Positions 24,082-31,314 of a stretch of 39,428 nucleotides of DNA are shown here, piece after piece; position 1 is the first letter of the stretch, and every line of letters begins with the position of its first letter. The notes under the pieces are model-generated. The model ran no database searches. It saw nothing but the letters and a program-made list of their open reading frames with translations, and was not told where the DNA came from. The stretch covers positions 1 to 39,428 of the forward strand of contig JAZQHB010000046.1 of the NCBI GenBank assembly GCA_045540355.1, written 5' to 3'. This DNA comes from RGIG2945 sp045540355. Its GTDB lineage: Bacteria; Bacillota; Clostridia; Oscillospirales; Acutalibacteraceae. The position numbers and the translations under genes were made by a program.

Positions 24082-25470
24082 TTACCCCATAAACGGATGC
24101 TCAATCAGTTTAAAAGCAAAACAATTAAGCGAAAAAGTCAAAAACGAATATCCGAGCGATAATTTAAAAATTATATTTGTCAGTCTGTTTTTGTCAACTG
24201 ATGAAAACAACACCACGCACGCCGTTATCACAAACATATTTGTATAAAAGCCTGTTCTCTGTCCCGATGAAAATACCGTCGGTGAAAATCCCATTGCTAT
24301 TGCGGAAAAGAAACCCGCTGCCAAAAGAACACCGATAATAAGTCCGAGTTTTGTGTTTTGTTTTATCAATGTGCAGGTCAACGCAAGCAGTATAAGTGTC
24401 ACAATAACGCCGAGCAAGAACAACAGATAAAATGTAAAATCAAATTCACCTTTTGTAAAACAATTTCTGAAAATTATGTGTGAGAAAGATTTTTTTAAAA
24501 TTGCAATACCATAGTTTATTGGCACACAAATTGTTATTATAACTATGTTAGCAATTACAAGCAATTTTTTTGCTTTCATTTTTGATTTTTCCGAAGTGTT
24601 ACTGTATATTGCTACACTCAACAATGCAGTAAATATTATGATAAGAAAATTTGAAAAGTAGTAGCTATTCGAGAAGAACGATGAAAGTCCGCATAAGACC
24701 TTATCAAACACATCAAAATCTACAAAGCGAGCAAAGCTTGCTGAGGTTTCCATTGCAGTTCTGCCTTGTGCACCGGGCGAAGTTAACATTGCATAAGAAC
24801 ACAAAATCATCGGTATCAACGGCAGAAGTGTAAGGATTTTAAACTTAATTTTTCTTATTAAAATCACCGCAATCAAAATCAGATATATTGCAATGCAACA
24901 AGCTGCCGACTGTTCTTGCATTGTACCGATAAAGCTTGCAAAAAATGAAATTATTATGCTTGACATGCTGATTTTTCCGCTAAGTATGTAAAACAGCAAC
25001 GGTGAAACGGTCATCAGTATTCCGCAGAACGGCCACAGATATGAAAACGACCCCGCATACCACAAAGCCGCAGGATTAAGGCACGACACAAACATTGTGA
25101 ATATACCGCAACAGCAGTATATCTGTTTTTCGTCAGCGGTAAATCCGCCTTTAAATTCTTCGGACAGCTTACACCAAAAATAAACAGGGTAAGTCATCAT
25201 CAGACTGTTTACAAGCTTCCAGAAAAACAAATCATGCCTCAGAAAAAACGCAAGAAGAAATTCTCCGATTGTTCTGCCCGACACCGTATTATATCTCTCC
25301 GTCAGCCAAGTCAGATATGTAAAATCAGGAGCATTTACTATGCCCGAAAAATGTCCGTCGTCTGTTTTTATCAGAAGTCTGGTGAAAACAAGATGAAAGA
25401 TAAAAATTATCAGAAAGAATACAAATGGTGTCAGATATTTTTTCACTTCTTTATTTCTGTCTTTAATCAT
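24082..25470 (-). CDS. Polytopic membrane protein, DUF6056-like
   Basis: 462 residues with about 11-12 spans. After the first span it has a hydrophilic loop, KTDDGHFSGIVNAPDFTYLTWLTERYNTVSGRTIGE; an acidic pair followed by an Arg-rich W..RY..WSGR pattern there resembles GT-C-type glycosyltransferases and DUF6056 proteins. No catalytic role is proven. GGAGGTG lies before the ATG, which overlaps the stop of the DUF6273-type gene (ATGA). Together with the two upstream genes it forms a three-gene unit that may modify or sense the cell surface; that function is inferred only from membrane topology. Confidence 0.7.
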   Translation of the reverse strand: MIKDRNKEVKKYLTPFVFFLIIFIFHLVFTRLLIKTDDGHFSGIVNAPDFTYLTWLTERYNTVSGRTIGEFLLAFFLRHDLFFWKLVNSLMMTYPVYFWCKLSEEFKGGFTADEKQIYCCCGIFTMFVSCLNPAALWYAGSFSYLWPFCGILMTVSPLLFYILSGKISMSSIIISFFASFIGTMQEQSAACCIAIYLILIAVILIRKIKFKILTLLPLIPMILCSYAMLTSPGAQGRTAMETSASFARFVDFDVFDKVLCGLSSFFSNSYYFSNFLIIIFTALLSVAIYSNTSEKSKMKAKKLLVIANIVIITICVPINYGIAILKKSFSHIIFRNCFTKGEFDFTFYLLFLLGVIVTLILLALTCTLIKQNTKLGLIIGVLLAAGFFSAIAMGFSPTVFSSGQRTGFYTNMFVITACVVLFSSVDKNRLTNIIFKLSLGYSFLTFSLNCFAFKLIEHPFMG

Positions 25471-26309
25471 ACGGCAACACCTCCGATGATTAAAAATTTA
25501 TTTTCTCCGTCAACCTTTTTCGCAGATATTTTATCTGTATTCAGATAAAGTGCAGGACAAACTCCGACATTTGAATCATAAGCAAGTGATTTGTAAAAGC
25601 CACCCGCAGCAGTGACCGTTGAAACACTCACATTGTTGGTATCAATTTTATCGCAAGTCCAATACCAGACAGATTTTTTCGGAAAGTTTATATATGCAGA
25701 ATTATTGTGTGCAATTGCGGAAGATGTTGCAATTTTTCTGCGACTTTCCGCTTTGTAGTTTTTCTGAAGATATGATTTTGACGGAAGAAAAATTCCGTCT
25801 GCCGTTATCAGATTTCTTTGTGATTCGGTAAAATTTTCTTCACATAAAAATCCTGCTTCTTCATCATAAGCATTTGCACCTGAACAGACATTTTCAGAAG
25901 ATGGTCTGCAATGCGAATACGCGACTTTTCTGTCGGAAGAATTAAGCCATTGCTTCAGGGTGCTGTCGTTCCAATCGGCATTGCCAAACTTTTCAAAATC
26001 GCGTGAAGCGTGATATTTTTCATCTTTGCCGCTTGCATCAAAGGCTTTGAAGCATATAACCTTTTCGGAAACGAGCAGTATTTTTCCGTCCTTGTAATCG
26101 CTTGTCACTTTCCACAAAATCGGCTCTCCGAGATATTTACCGTAGTAAATCGAATCACCCTTTTTTAATGTTATATTTTCAACCTTTTCACTCACAACAA
26201 TCCCTTCGTTTTGTTGTAAAAGCAGCTTATTTATATGACCGACTGCAAAAGGAGAGATTGCAGAAAAAACAAGAACTAAAACCAACACGATAATAACTTT
26301 TCTTTTCAT
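25467..26309 (-). CDS. Membrane-anchored DUF6273-type domain protein
   Basis: 280 residues: an N-terminal signal anchor (KVIIVLVLVLVFSAISPFAVG) and an exported domain. GDSIYYGKYLGEPILWKV, DGKILLVSEKVICFKAFD, NADWNDSTLKQWLNS and VGVCPALYLNTDKIS follow the order seen in DUF6273 domains, which are common on Clostridia surface proteins and have no assigned activity. AGAGGAGAG precedes the ATG. The gene is 16 bases downstream of the histidine phosphatase and overlaps the membrane protein gene behind it. Confidence 0.75.
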   Translation of the reverse strand: MKRKVIIVLVLVLVFSAISPFAVGHINKLLLQQNEGIVVSEKVENITLKKGDSIYYGKYLGEPILWKVTSDYKDGKILLVSEKVICFKAFDASGKDEKYHASRDFEKFGNADWNDSTLKQWLNSSDRKVAYSHCRPSSENVCSGANAYDEEAGFLCEENFTESQRNLITADGIFLPSKSYLQKNYKAESRRKIATSSAIAHNNSAYINFPKKSVWYWTCDKIDTNNVSVSTVTAAGGFYKSLAYDSNVGVCPALYLNTDKISAKKVDGENKFLIIGGVAV

Positions 26310-26325
26310 GCTAACTCTCCTCTTT

Positions 26326-27045
26326 TTAAAATTTTATGTAGTTGTTGTAATTAAGCGGTAAGCCTTCTTTGTAGATGTGTGCATCTGATGACATCGTGTG
26401 CATTCTCGGTATAGCAACACCGTTTTCCTCTTTAAACTCAATAACGGTAAGTCCCGAGTGTCCGACATTAAAGTGTGTGCTGAACATCGGATAAGGTACA
26501 TCAAGTAAACAGCTTAAAAATGCAAGTCCGAAGCCCTGATGTGCAAAAAAAGCAACTCTTTGGTCGTTGGATTTTTTAACCTTGTATTTGCCCGTATATC
26601 TGATATGCTCGTAACCTAATGCTTCAAAAAATGCATCTGCTTCGTCATAAATTCGTTTGATACCCTTTTCGCAGTTAAGATCTTTGAGCTCGGGGTGTTT
26701 ATACCAATTATCGCCGAGGTCTCTGATTTCTTTATCACAGAAAAGCTCCTTGTATTTCTGTGAATTAAATATCCACAATCTGCCGTTTCCGTCTTCTTTT
26801 TCAACGGACAAATCTGCCCAGACATTATTTTCGTGTGCAAACTCCAGATGTTCAGGCTCTATTTTCAAAAGGTCACAAGTCGGTTGTGCGGTCTCAATTG
26901 CACGGTTTGATGTTGATGTAAATACTTTATCAACACCGTAAACAGCCAATCTTTTTGATAAAGCTTCTGCTTGCTTTGTGCCCAACTCTGTCAAGGAATC
27001 CGGGTCATAAATCGGCTCACCATGTCTTATGTAATAAAAAATCAT
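26326..27045 (-). CDS. Histidine phosphatase family protein (phosphoglycerate mutase-like)
   Basis: 239 residues. The RHGE motif near the N-terminus (FYYIRHGEPIYD) carries the phosphorylated His; TSTSNRAIETAQPTCDLL carries the second-half Arg, and VAFFAHQGFGLAFL the second catalytic His. This branch removes phosphate from small metabolites or nucleotides; substrate unknown. GAGGTGA is before the ATG and a TTGTTC-17-TATAAT promoter just upstream, making this the first gene of a three-gene operon with the DUF6273 and DUF6056-like proteins. Confidence 0.88.
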   Translation of the reverse strand: MIFYYIRHGEPIYDPDSLTELGTKQAEALSKRLAVYGVDKVFTSTSNRAIETAQPTCDLLKIEPEHLEFAHENNVWADLSVEKEDGNGRLWIFNSQKYKELFCDKEIRDLGDNWYKHPELKDLNCEKGIKRIYDEADAFFEALGYEHIRYTGKYKVKKSNDQRVAFFAHQGFGLAFLSCLLDVPYPMFSTHFNVGHSGLTVIEFKEENGVAIPRMHTMSSDAHIYKEGLPLNYNNYIKF

Positions 27046-27062
27046 ACACTCACCTCGGATAT

Positions 27063-27091
27063 ATTATACTACATCACGCAACATTGAACAA
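27063..27091 (-). promoter_or_regulatory. Promoter of the histidine phosphatase operon
   Basis: Minus strand TTGTTC, 17-base spacer, TATAAT, 18 bases before the start codon. Divergent from the PAP2 promoter. Confidence 0.6.
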
Positions 27092-27122
27092 GGACAACAT
27101 AATATTTTATATACAAAAATTG

Positions 27123-27151
27123 TTGAAAAAATGTGATTGTTATAATATAAT
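27123..27151 (+). promoter_or_regulatory. Promoter of the PAP2-DUF5058-M20 operon
   Basis: TTGAAA, 17-base spacer, TATAAT. A leader inverted repeat follows at 27164-27186 (TAGCCG..CGGCTA with one internal mismatch) directly before the GGAGAGG ribosome site and could influence translation. Confidence 0.6.
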
Positions 27152-27204
27152 ATAAGTTAACTGTAGCCGACGATAATCGACGGCTAAAAAAGGAGAGGTG
27201 TTTT

Positions 27205-28143
27205 ATGTCATTTTTGTACGCTCTTGAAAGCATCAGAAATCCCGTGCTTGATTTCTTCTTCTCGACAATCACCTATTGCGGCGACGAAATCATCTTTATG
27301 GCACTCGGTATGATTTTCTTCTGGTGCATCGACAAATTCAAAGGTTATTACCTTCTTTGTGTCGGTTTTGTAGGTACGGTCATCAATCAATTTTTAAAAA
27401 TGATGTTCCGTATTCCCCGTCCGTGGGTCAAGGACCCCAACTTCACGATTGTTGAGTCGGCTCGTGAAGCCGCAACGGGTTATTCGTTCCCCAGCGGTCA
27501 CACCCAGACTTCAGTTGGTCTTTTCGGCGGTCTTGCAAGAACTAACAAAAATCTTGCAATCCGTATTGTTTCAATAGCACTTTGTGTGCTTGTTCCGCTG
27601 TCACGACTTTATCTCGGTGTACATACACCTTTAGATGTCGGTGTTTCAATCATTATTGCATTGATATTGGTTTTCGGTCTTGCTCCCGTTTTCAAAAAGG
27701 CTGAAAAATCACCCAAGGTTATGTTCATTCTTATGGGCGTGCTTACAGCAATTATGGTTGCATTCCTTTTATTTGTTATGCTTTATAAATTCCCTGCAGA
27801 TACAGACCCTCACAATCTTCTTTCTGCAAAGAAAAATGCTTTCACTCTGACAGGTTGCCTTATCGGTCTTATCATTGTATATACAGTAGACCTTAAATGG
27901 ACAAAGTTTGATACAAAGGCTGTCTGGTGGGCACAAATCATCAAGATTGTTGTAGGTATCGGTCTTGTAATGGCGGTTAAAGAAGGTATGCGTGCACCGC
28001 TTGAAGCTCTTCTTCCCGATTATACTGACACATGGGCTCGTATGATCCGTTACTTCTTAATGGTAATCGTCGGTGGCGTTTTATGGCCGATGGTTTTCAG
28101 ATTTTTCCCAAAACCCAAAGATAAAAAAGGAGGCAAAGCATAA
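27205..28143 (+). CDS. PAP2-family membrane phosphatase
   Basis: 312 residues, about seven to eight spans. The three phosphatase motifs are present: K65..RP72-73 in KMMFRIPRP, PSGH at 96-99, and SR133-134...H140..D144 in SRLYLGVHTPLD. Such enzymes dephosphorylate lipid phosphates (phosphatidic acid, undecaprenyl diphosphate) on the outer membrane face. The C-terminal half carries extra spans beyond the core domain. GGAGAGGTG lies just before the ATG. The stop overlaps the next ATG (TAATG), so it heads a four-gene operon. Which lipid is the substrate is unknown. Confidence 0.92.
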   Translation: MSFLYALESIRNPVLDFFFSTITYCGDEIIFMALGMIFFWCIDKFKGYYLLCVGFVGTVINQFLKMMFRIPRPWVKDPNFTIVESAREAATGYSFPSGHTQTSVGLFGGLARTNKNLAIRIVSIALCVLVPLSRLYLGVHTPLDVGVSIIIALILVFGLAPVFKKAEKSPKVMFILMGVLTAIMVAFLLFVMLYKFPADTDPHNLLSAKKNAFTLTGCLIGLIIVYTVDLKWTKFDTKAVWWAQIIKIVVGIGLVMAVKEGMRAPLEALLPDYTDTWARMIRYFLMVIVGGVLWPMVFRFFPKPKDKKGGKA

Positions 28144-28880
28144 TGAAATTTGATGTTAATCATCCGATTATTTTCGTTTTAGTCGGAATTATCATTGCAC
28201 TTGTTCTCGCACAGTCAATATATTTCCTTGTGCGGGCAATCAAACGAGCAAAGGAGCTCGGTATCACAAAACAAACAATCAAAAAAACAATCACTTCATC
28301 AGCTATTTTCACAATCGCGCCTGCAATGGCAATCCTCGTTGGTGTTGTTGCACTTTCAAAGAGTTTAGGTCTTGCACTTCCGTGGCTCAGACTTTCGGTT
28401 ATCGGCTCAATCTCTTATGAAACAGTTGCGGCAGGTAATGCAATCGAAGCTGCAGGCTCTAACATGAGTACAACTATTTCAGACCCCTCAATTTTCATCA
28501 CAATTGCATTGGTTATGACTATCGGTATTGCGGCAGGTCTTGTTCTTGTGCCTTTCCTTACAAAGGGTATTCAGAAAGGTCTTACAAAAATCGGCATGAA
28601 AGATCCCAAATGGGGCGACATCTTAAGCAACGCAATGTTCCTCGGTATGATTTCCGCATTCTTAGGCTATGTTTTCTGTGATGTAGGACTTGTTGCAAAA
28701 GGCGATTTAACAGGTCTTATCCCTGTTTGCGTAATGCTTGTATCGGCTGTTGTTATGGCAGTACTCGGTATTATTTCAATCAAAACAAAAATCCGTTGGA
28801 TGAACGACTACGCTTTACCTATAAGTCTTGTTGCAGGTATGGCGTCGGCAATCCCGTTTACTAACTTGTTTGGAGGTTGA
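28143..28880 (+). CDS. DUF5058-family membrane protein
   Basis: 245 residues with about six spans. FDVNHPIIFVLVGIIIALVLAQS, KKTITSSAIFTIAPAMAILVGV and LPWLRLSVIGSISYE match what I know as the DUF5058 family, of unknown function and frequent in Clostridia. GGAGG is nine bases upstream of the ATG, which overlaps the PAP2 stop by one base. It and the following membrane protein probably form a two-subunit complex, and the operon ends with an M20 peptidase; uptake of amino acids or peptides is a plausible but unproven role. Confidence 0.8.
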   Translation: MKFDVNHPIIFVLVGIIIALVLAQSIYFLVRAIKRAKELGITKQTIKKTITSSAIFTIAPAMAILVGVVALSKSLGLALPWLRLSVIGSISYETVAAGNAIEAAGSNMSTTISDPSIFITIALVMTIGIAAGLVLVPFLTKGIQKGLTKIGMKDPKWGDILSNAMFLGMISAFLGYVFCDVGLVAKGDLTGLIPVCVMLVSAVVMAVLGIISIKTKIRWMNDYALPISLVAGMASAIPFTNLFGG

Positions 28881-28885
28881 GAGCT

Positions 28886-29551
28886 ATGAAAAAGAATCTT
28901 AGTTATATTGACAGCGTTCATCGCGACGGACGCATCTGGGGCATTGTAATCGGTTGCATCATCTTAATGTTCCCCGCAATACTTATGGCAATTTTTGAAA
29001 CACTCCCTGACGGCAAAATCCTTATCAAAGGCTTGCTTGCAACTGCTCCCATGTATTGGGCAGTAGGTATCATTGAAATTTTCACATTCACTCCCATGCT
29101 CGGTGCGGGCGGTACTTACCTTTCATTTATTACAGGTAATATTTCAAACCTCAAGCTCCCCTGTGCTATTGACGCTATGGAAAAAGCAGGTGTTAAAGCT
29201 TCCGAAGAAAAAGGCGAAGTCATTTCAACTATTTCAATCGCAGTTTCAAGCATTGTTACAACAATAATCATTATCATCGGTGTTATCTGCATCGTTCCTC
29301 TCACACCGATTCTTGAATCTCCCATTTTAGAACCTGCATTCAATATGATTCTCCCCGCACTCTTCGGCGGACTTGCAGTTGTATTCATTTCAAAGAACCT
29401 TAAGCTTTCAATCGTTCCGGTTATCCTTATGCTTATCCTCTTTATCTTCGTACCTTTCCTTGATGCATCAACAGTCGGCATTATGGTACCCGTGGGCGTT
29501 ATCATTACAGTTATCACTGCAAGAATTCTTTACAAGAAAGGAATCATCTGA
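28886..29551 (+). CDS. Membrane protein, likely partner of the DUF5058 protein
   Basis: 221 residues, five to six spans, with FTFTPMLGAGGTYLSFITGNISNLKLPCAI as the most distinctive block. I do not recognise a named family. The ATG at 28886 is chosen because GGAGG (28872-28876) is nine bases upstream; an in-frame TTG at 28877 would overlap the previous stop and that ribosome site. Five bases separate it from the DUF5058 gene and three from the M20 peptidase, so all are co-expressed. Confidence 0.75.
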   Translation: MKKNLSYIDSVHRDGRIWGIVIGCIILMFPAILMAIFETLPDGKILIKGLLATAPMYWAVGIIEIFTFTPMLGAGGTYLSFITGNISNLKLPCAIDAMEKAGVKASEEKGEVISTISIAVSSIVTTIIIIIGVICIVPLTPILESPILEPAFNMILPALFGGLAVVFISKNLKLSIVPVILMLILFIFVPFLDASTVGIMVPVGVIITVITARILYKKGII

Positions 29552-29554
29552 TTT

Positions 29555-30991
29555 ATGTGGGCATTATATATCATATTGGCACTTGTGGTTATTTTCCTTT
29601 CTGTAATAATTATCCGTGCACTTTTATTCAATCCCAAGCCTCAACCGAAGATTGATGATACTGCAGAAGCTTTTGACGCAGAGCGTGCAGCAAATAATCT
29701 CGCAGAGCTTGTCCGTTATAAAACAATTTCTTACCGCGACCATTCACTTGAAGATGATGCGGAGTTTGAAAAGCTTATTGACGCACTCCCCTCACTTTAT
29801 CCGAATGTCGCAAAGGTCTGTGAATTCAAGCGTTTCCCCGACAGAGGTATTCTCTTTCATTGGAAAGGCAAAACTGACGGCAAGCCTTCAGTTATGATGG
29901 CACACTTTGATGTTGTTCCCGTTAACGAAGATGCATGGACCTTCCCCGCTTTTGAGGGTATCATCAAAGACGGCTACATTCACGGTCGCGGTTCCCTTGA
30001 TACAAAGGTCACAATGAACGGCATTCTCTTTGCCGCTGACCATTTGATTGCAGAGGGATTTGTTCCCGAAAGCGATATGTATTTTGCATTCTCAGGCGGT
30101 GAGGAAATCAACGAAGACGGTGCACTTCATATTGTAAATTACTTTGCAGAAAACAACATTGAGCTTTCCTTTGTGCTTGACGAAGGCGGTGCGGTAGTTG
30201 AAAATGTTTTCCCCGGTGTTAAAGGCTCTGTCGGTCTTATCGGTATTGCCGAAAAGGGACTTATGAATGTTCAGTACAAGGCTACATCAGGCGGCGGTCA
30301 CGCTTCTGCTCCGATACCGAATGCTCCGGTTGATGTTCTTTGTAAGGCTTGCAACAAGGTACTCGCAAAGCCTTTCAAAATAAAGCTCACTCCGCCCGTT
30401 GCCCTGATGTTTGATACACTCGGCAGATATTCTTCTTTCGTCTATAAAGTAATTTTTGCAAATGTTAAAATCTTTATGCCCGTACTCAATTTACTCTGCA
30501 AGAAAACCGGCGGTGACTTGAATGCATTGCTTCGCACAACGGTTGCATTCACTCAGATGAACGGTTCATCTGCACCGAATGTTATTCCGCCCGAAGCAAC
30601 ACTTGTTTCAAACATACGCCTCAATCCCGCAGACACAATGGATAGTGCAATTGAGTACATAAACAATGCAATCGGCGATAAAAATGTTGAGGTTTCCTGT
30701 ATCAACGGAGTTAACCCGAGCCGCATTTCGCAGGTCGGTATTGATGTATGGGACAAGCTTGCATCTTCCGTTGCTTCAACTTGGAAGGGCACGATTGTTT
30801 CTCCCTACCTTATGATGCAATGCTCGGACTCTCGTCATTACGGTAAGATTTCCGATAAAGTCTACCGCTTCTCTGCAATGGATTTAACCGCTGAAGAAAG
30901 AGCTACAATCCACGGCAATGACGAAAAGCTCCGCATTGAAACCAACAACAGAACAGTTGAATTTTACATAAGACTTATGAGAAAATTCTGA
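29555..30991 (+). CDS. Membrane-anchored M20-family metallopeptidase
   Basis: 478 residues. An N-terminal span (ALYIILALVVIFLSVIIIRALLF, written here only as a span at about 3-25) tethers the enzyme, unusual for a family that is mostly cytosolic. The zinc dipeptidase/deacylase core has MAHFDVVPV, GRGSLDTK and SGGEEINE in order, and a GGGHASAP segment at the start of the dimerisation domain. It would hydrolyse dipeptides or N-acyl amino acids. No strong ribosome site is seen; tight coupling to the gene three bases upstream may drive translation. Last gene of the operon, before the T-box promoter. Confidence 0.9.
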   Translation: MWALYIILALVVIFLSVIIIRALLFNPKPQPKIDDTAEAFDAERAANNLAELVRYKTISYRDHSLEDDAEFEKLIDALPSLYPNVAKVCEFKRFPDRGILFHWKGKTDGKPSVMMAHFDVVPVNEDAWTFPAFEGIIKDGYIHGRGSLDTKVTMNGILFAADHLIAEGFVPESDMYFAFSGGEEINEDGALHIVNYFAENNIELSFVLDEGGAVVENVFPGVKGSVGLIGIAEKGLMNVQYKATSGGGHASAPIPNAPVDVLCKACNKVLAKPFKIKLTPPVALMFDTLGRYSSFVYKVIFANVKIFMPVLNLLCKKTGGDLNALLRTTVAFTQMNGSSAPNVIPPEATLVSNIRLNPADTMDSAIEYINNAIGDKNVEVSCINGVNPSRISQVGIDVWDKLASSVASTWKGTIVSPYLMMQCSDSRHYGKISDKVYRFSAMDLTAEERATIHGNDEKLRIETNNRTVEFYIRLMRKF

Positions 30992-31036
30992 TACATAATT
31001 TTCAAATTTTTTCATATAATATTGTAAAATAAATTG

Positions 31037-31065
31037 TTGACAACAAACTCATTGTTTGATATAAT
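31037..31065 (+). promoter_or_regulatory. Consensus promoter of the aspS-gat operon
   Basis: TTGACA, 17-base spacer, TATAAT: both hexamers perfect, and TGA before the -10 makes it extended. Transcription should begin near 31072, at the base of the T-box Stem I. Confidence 0.85.
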
Positions 31066-31070
31066 TCTAT

Positions 31071-31276
31071 TCGGAGACTCGGCTTTTTCGGAAAGTCTGA
31101 CAGGGAGAATGCGTCACCGACTGAAAGCGCGTTTGAGATGAGTAGTAAGCTTGGGAACACTCTGATTTTTCAAAACTTAATCCAAAAGAGGATGCACTTT
31201 TGCATCAATGCGGGTGGCACCGCGGGTATTAGTTTACTCGTCCCGGGAATATTCTTATATTCCCCGGGACTTTTTG
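31071..31276 (+). promoter_or_regulatory. T-box leader, predicted to sense tRNA-Asn
   Basis: The T-box sequence GGGTGGCACCGCGGG is at 31212-31226. Its TGGC bulge predicts pairing with a tRNA ending in discriminator G. Stem I can close by pairing TCGGAG (31071-31076) with CTCTGA (31160-31165). Immediately before that 3' strand comes AAC-A (31156-31159), the place and purine spacing where the specifier codon sits in known T-boxes such as glyQS. AAC reads as Asn. GAA overlapping it, or GAC elsewhere in the leader, are weaker alternatives. An intrinsic terminator follows. Uncharged tRNA would stabilise the antiterminator and turn on aspS-gat. Confidence 0.85.
31240..31275 (+). terminator. T-box regulated intrinsic terminator
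   Basis: GTCCCGGG-AATAT pairs with ATATT-CCCCGGGAC over 13 base pairs with one bulged C and a four-base loop, followed by TTTTT. It is 40 bases upstream of the aspS start. Confidence 0.9.
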
Positions 31277-31314
31277 TTTTGTATAAAATACATTTATTAT
31301 AGGAGGTATGCACT

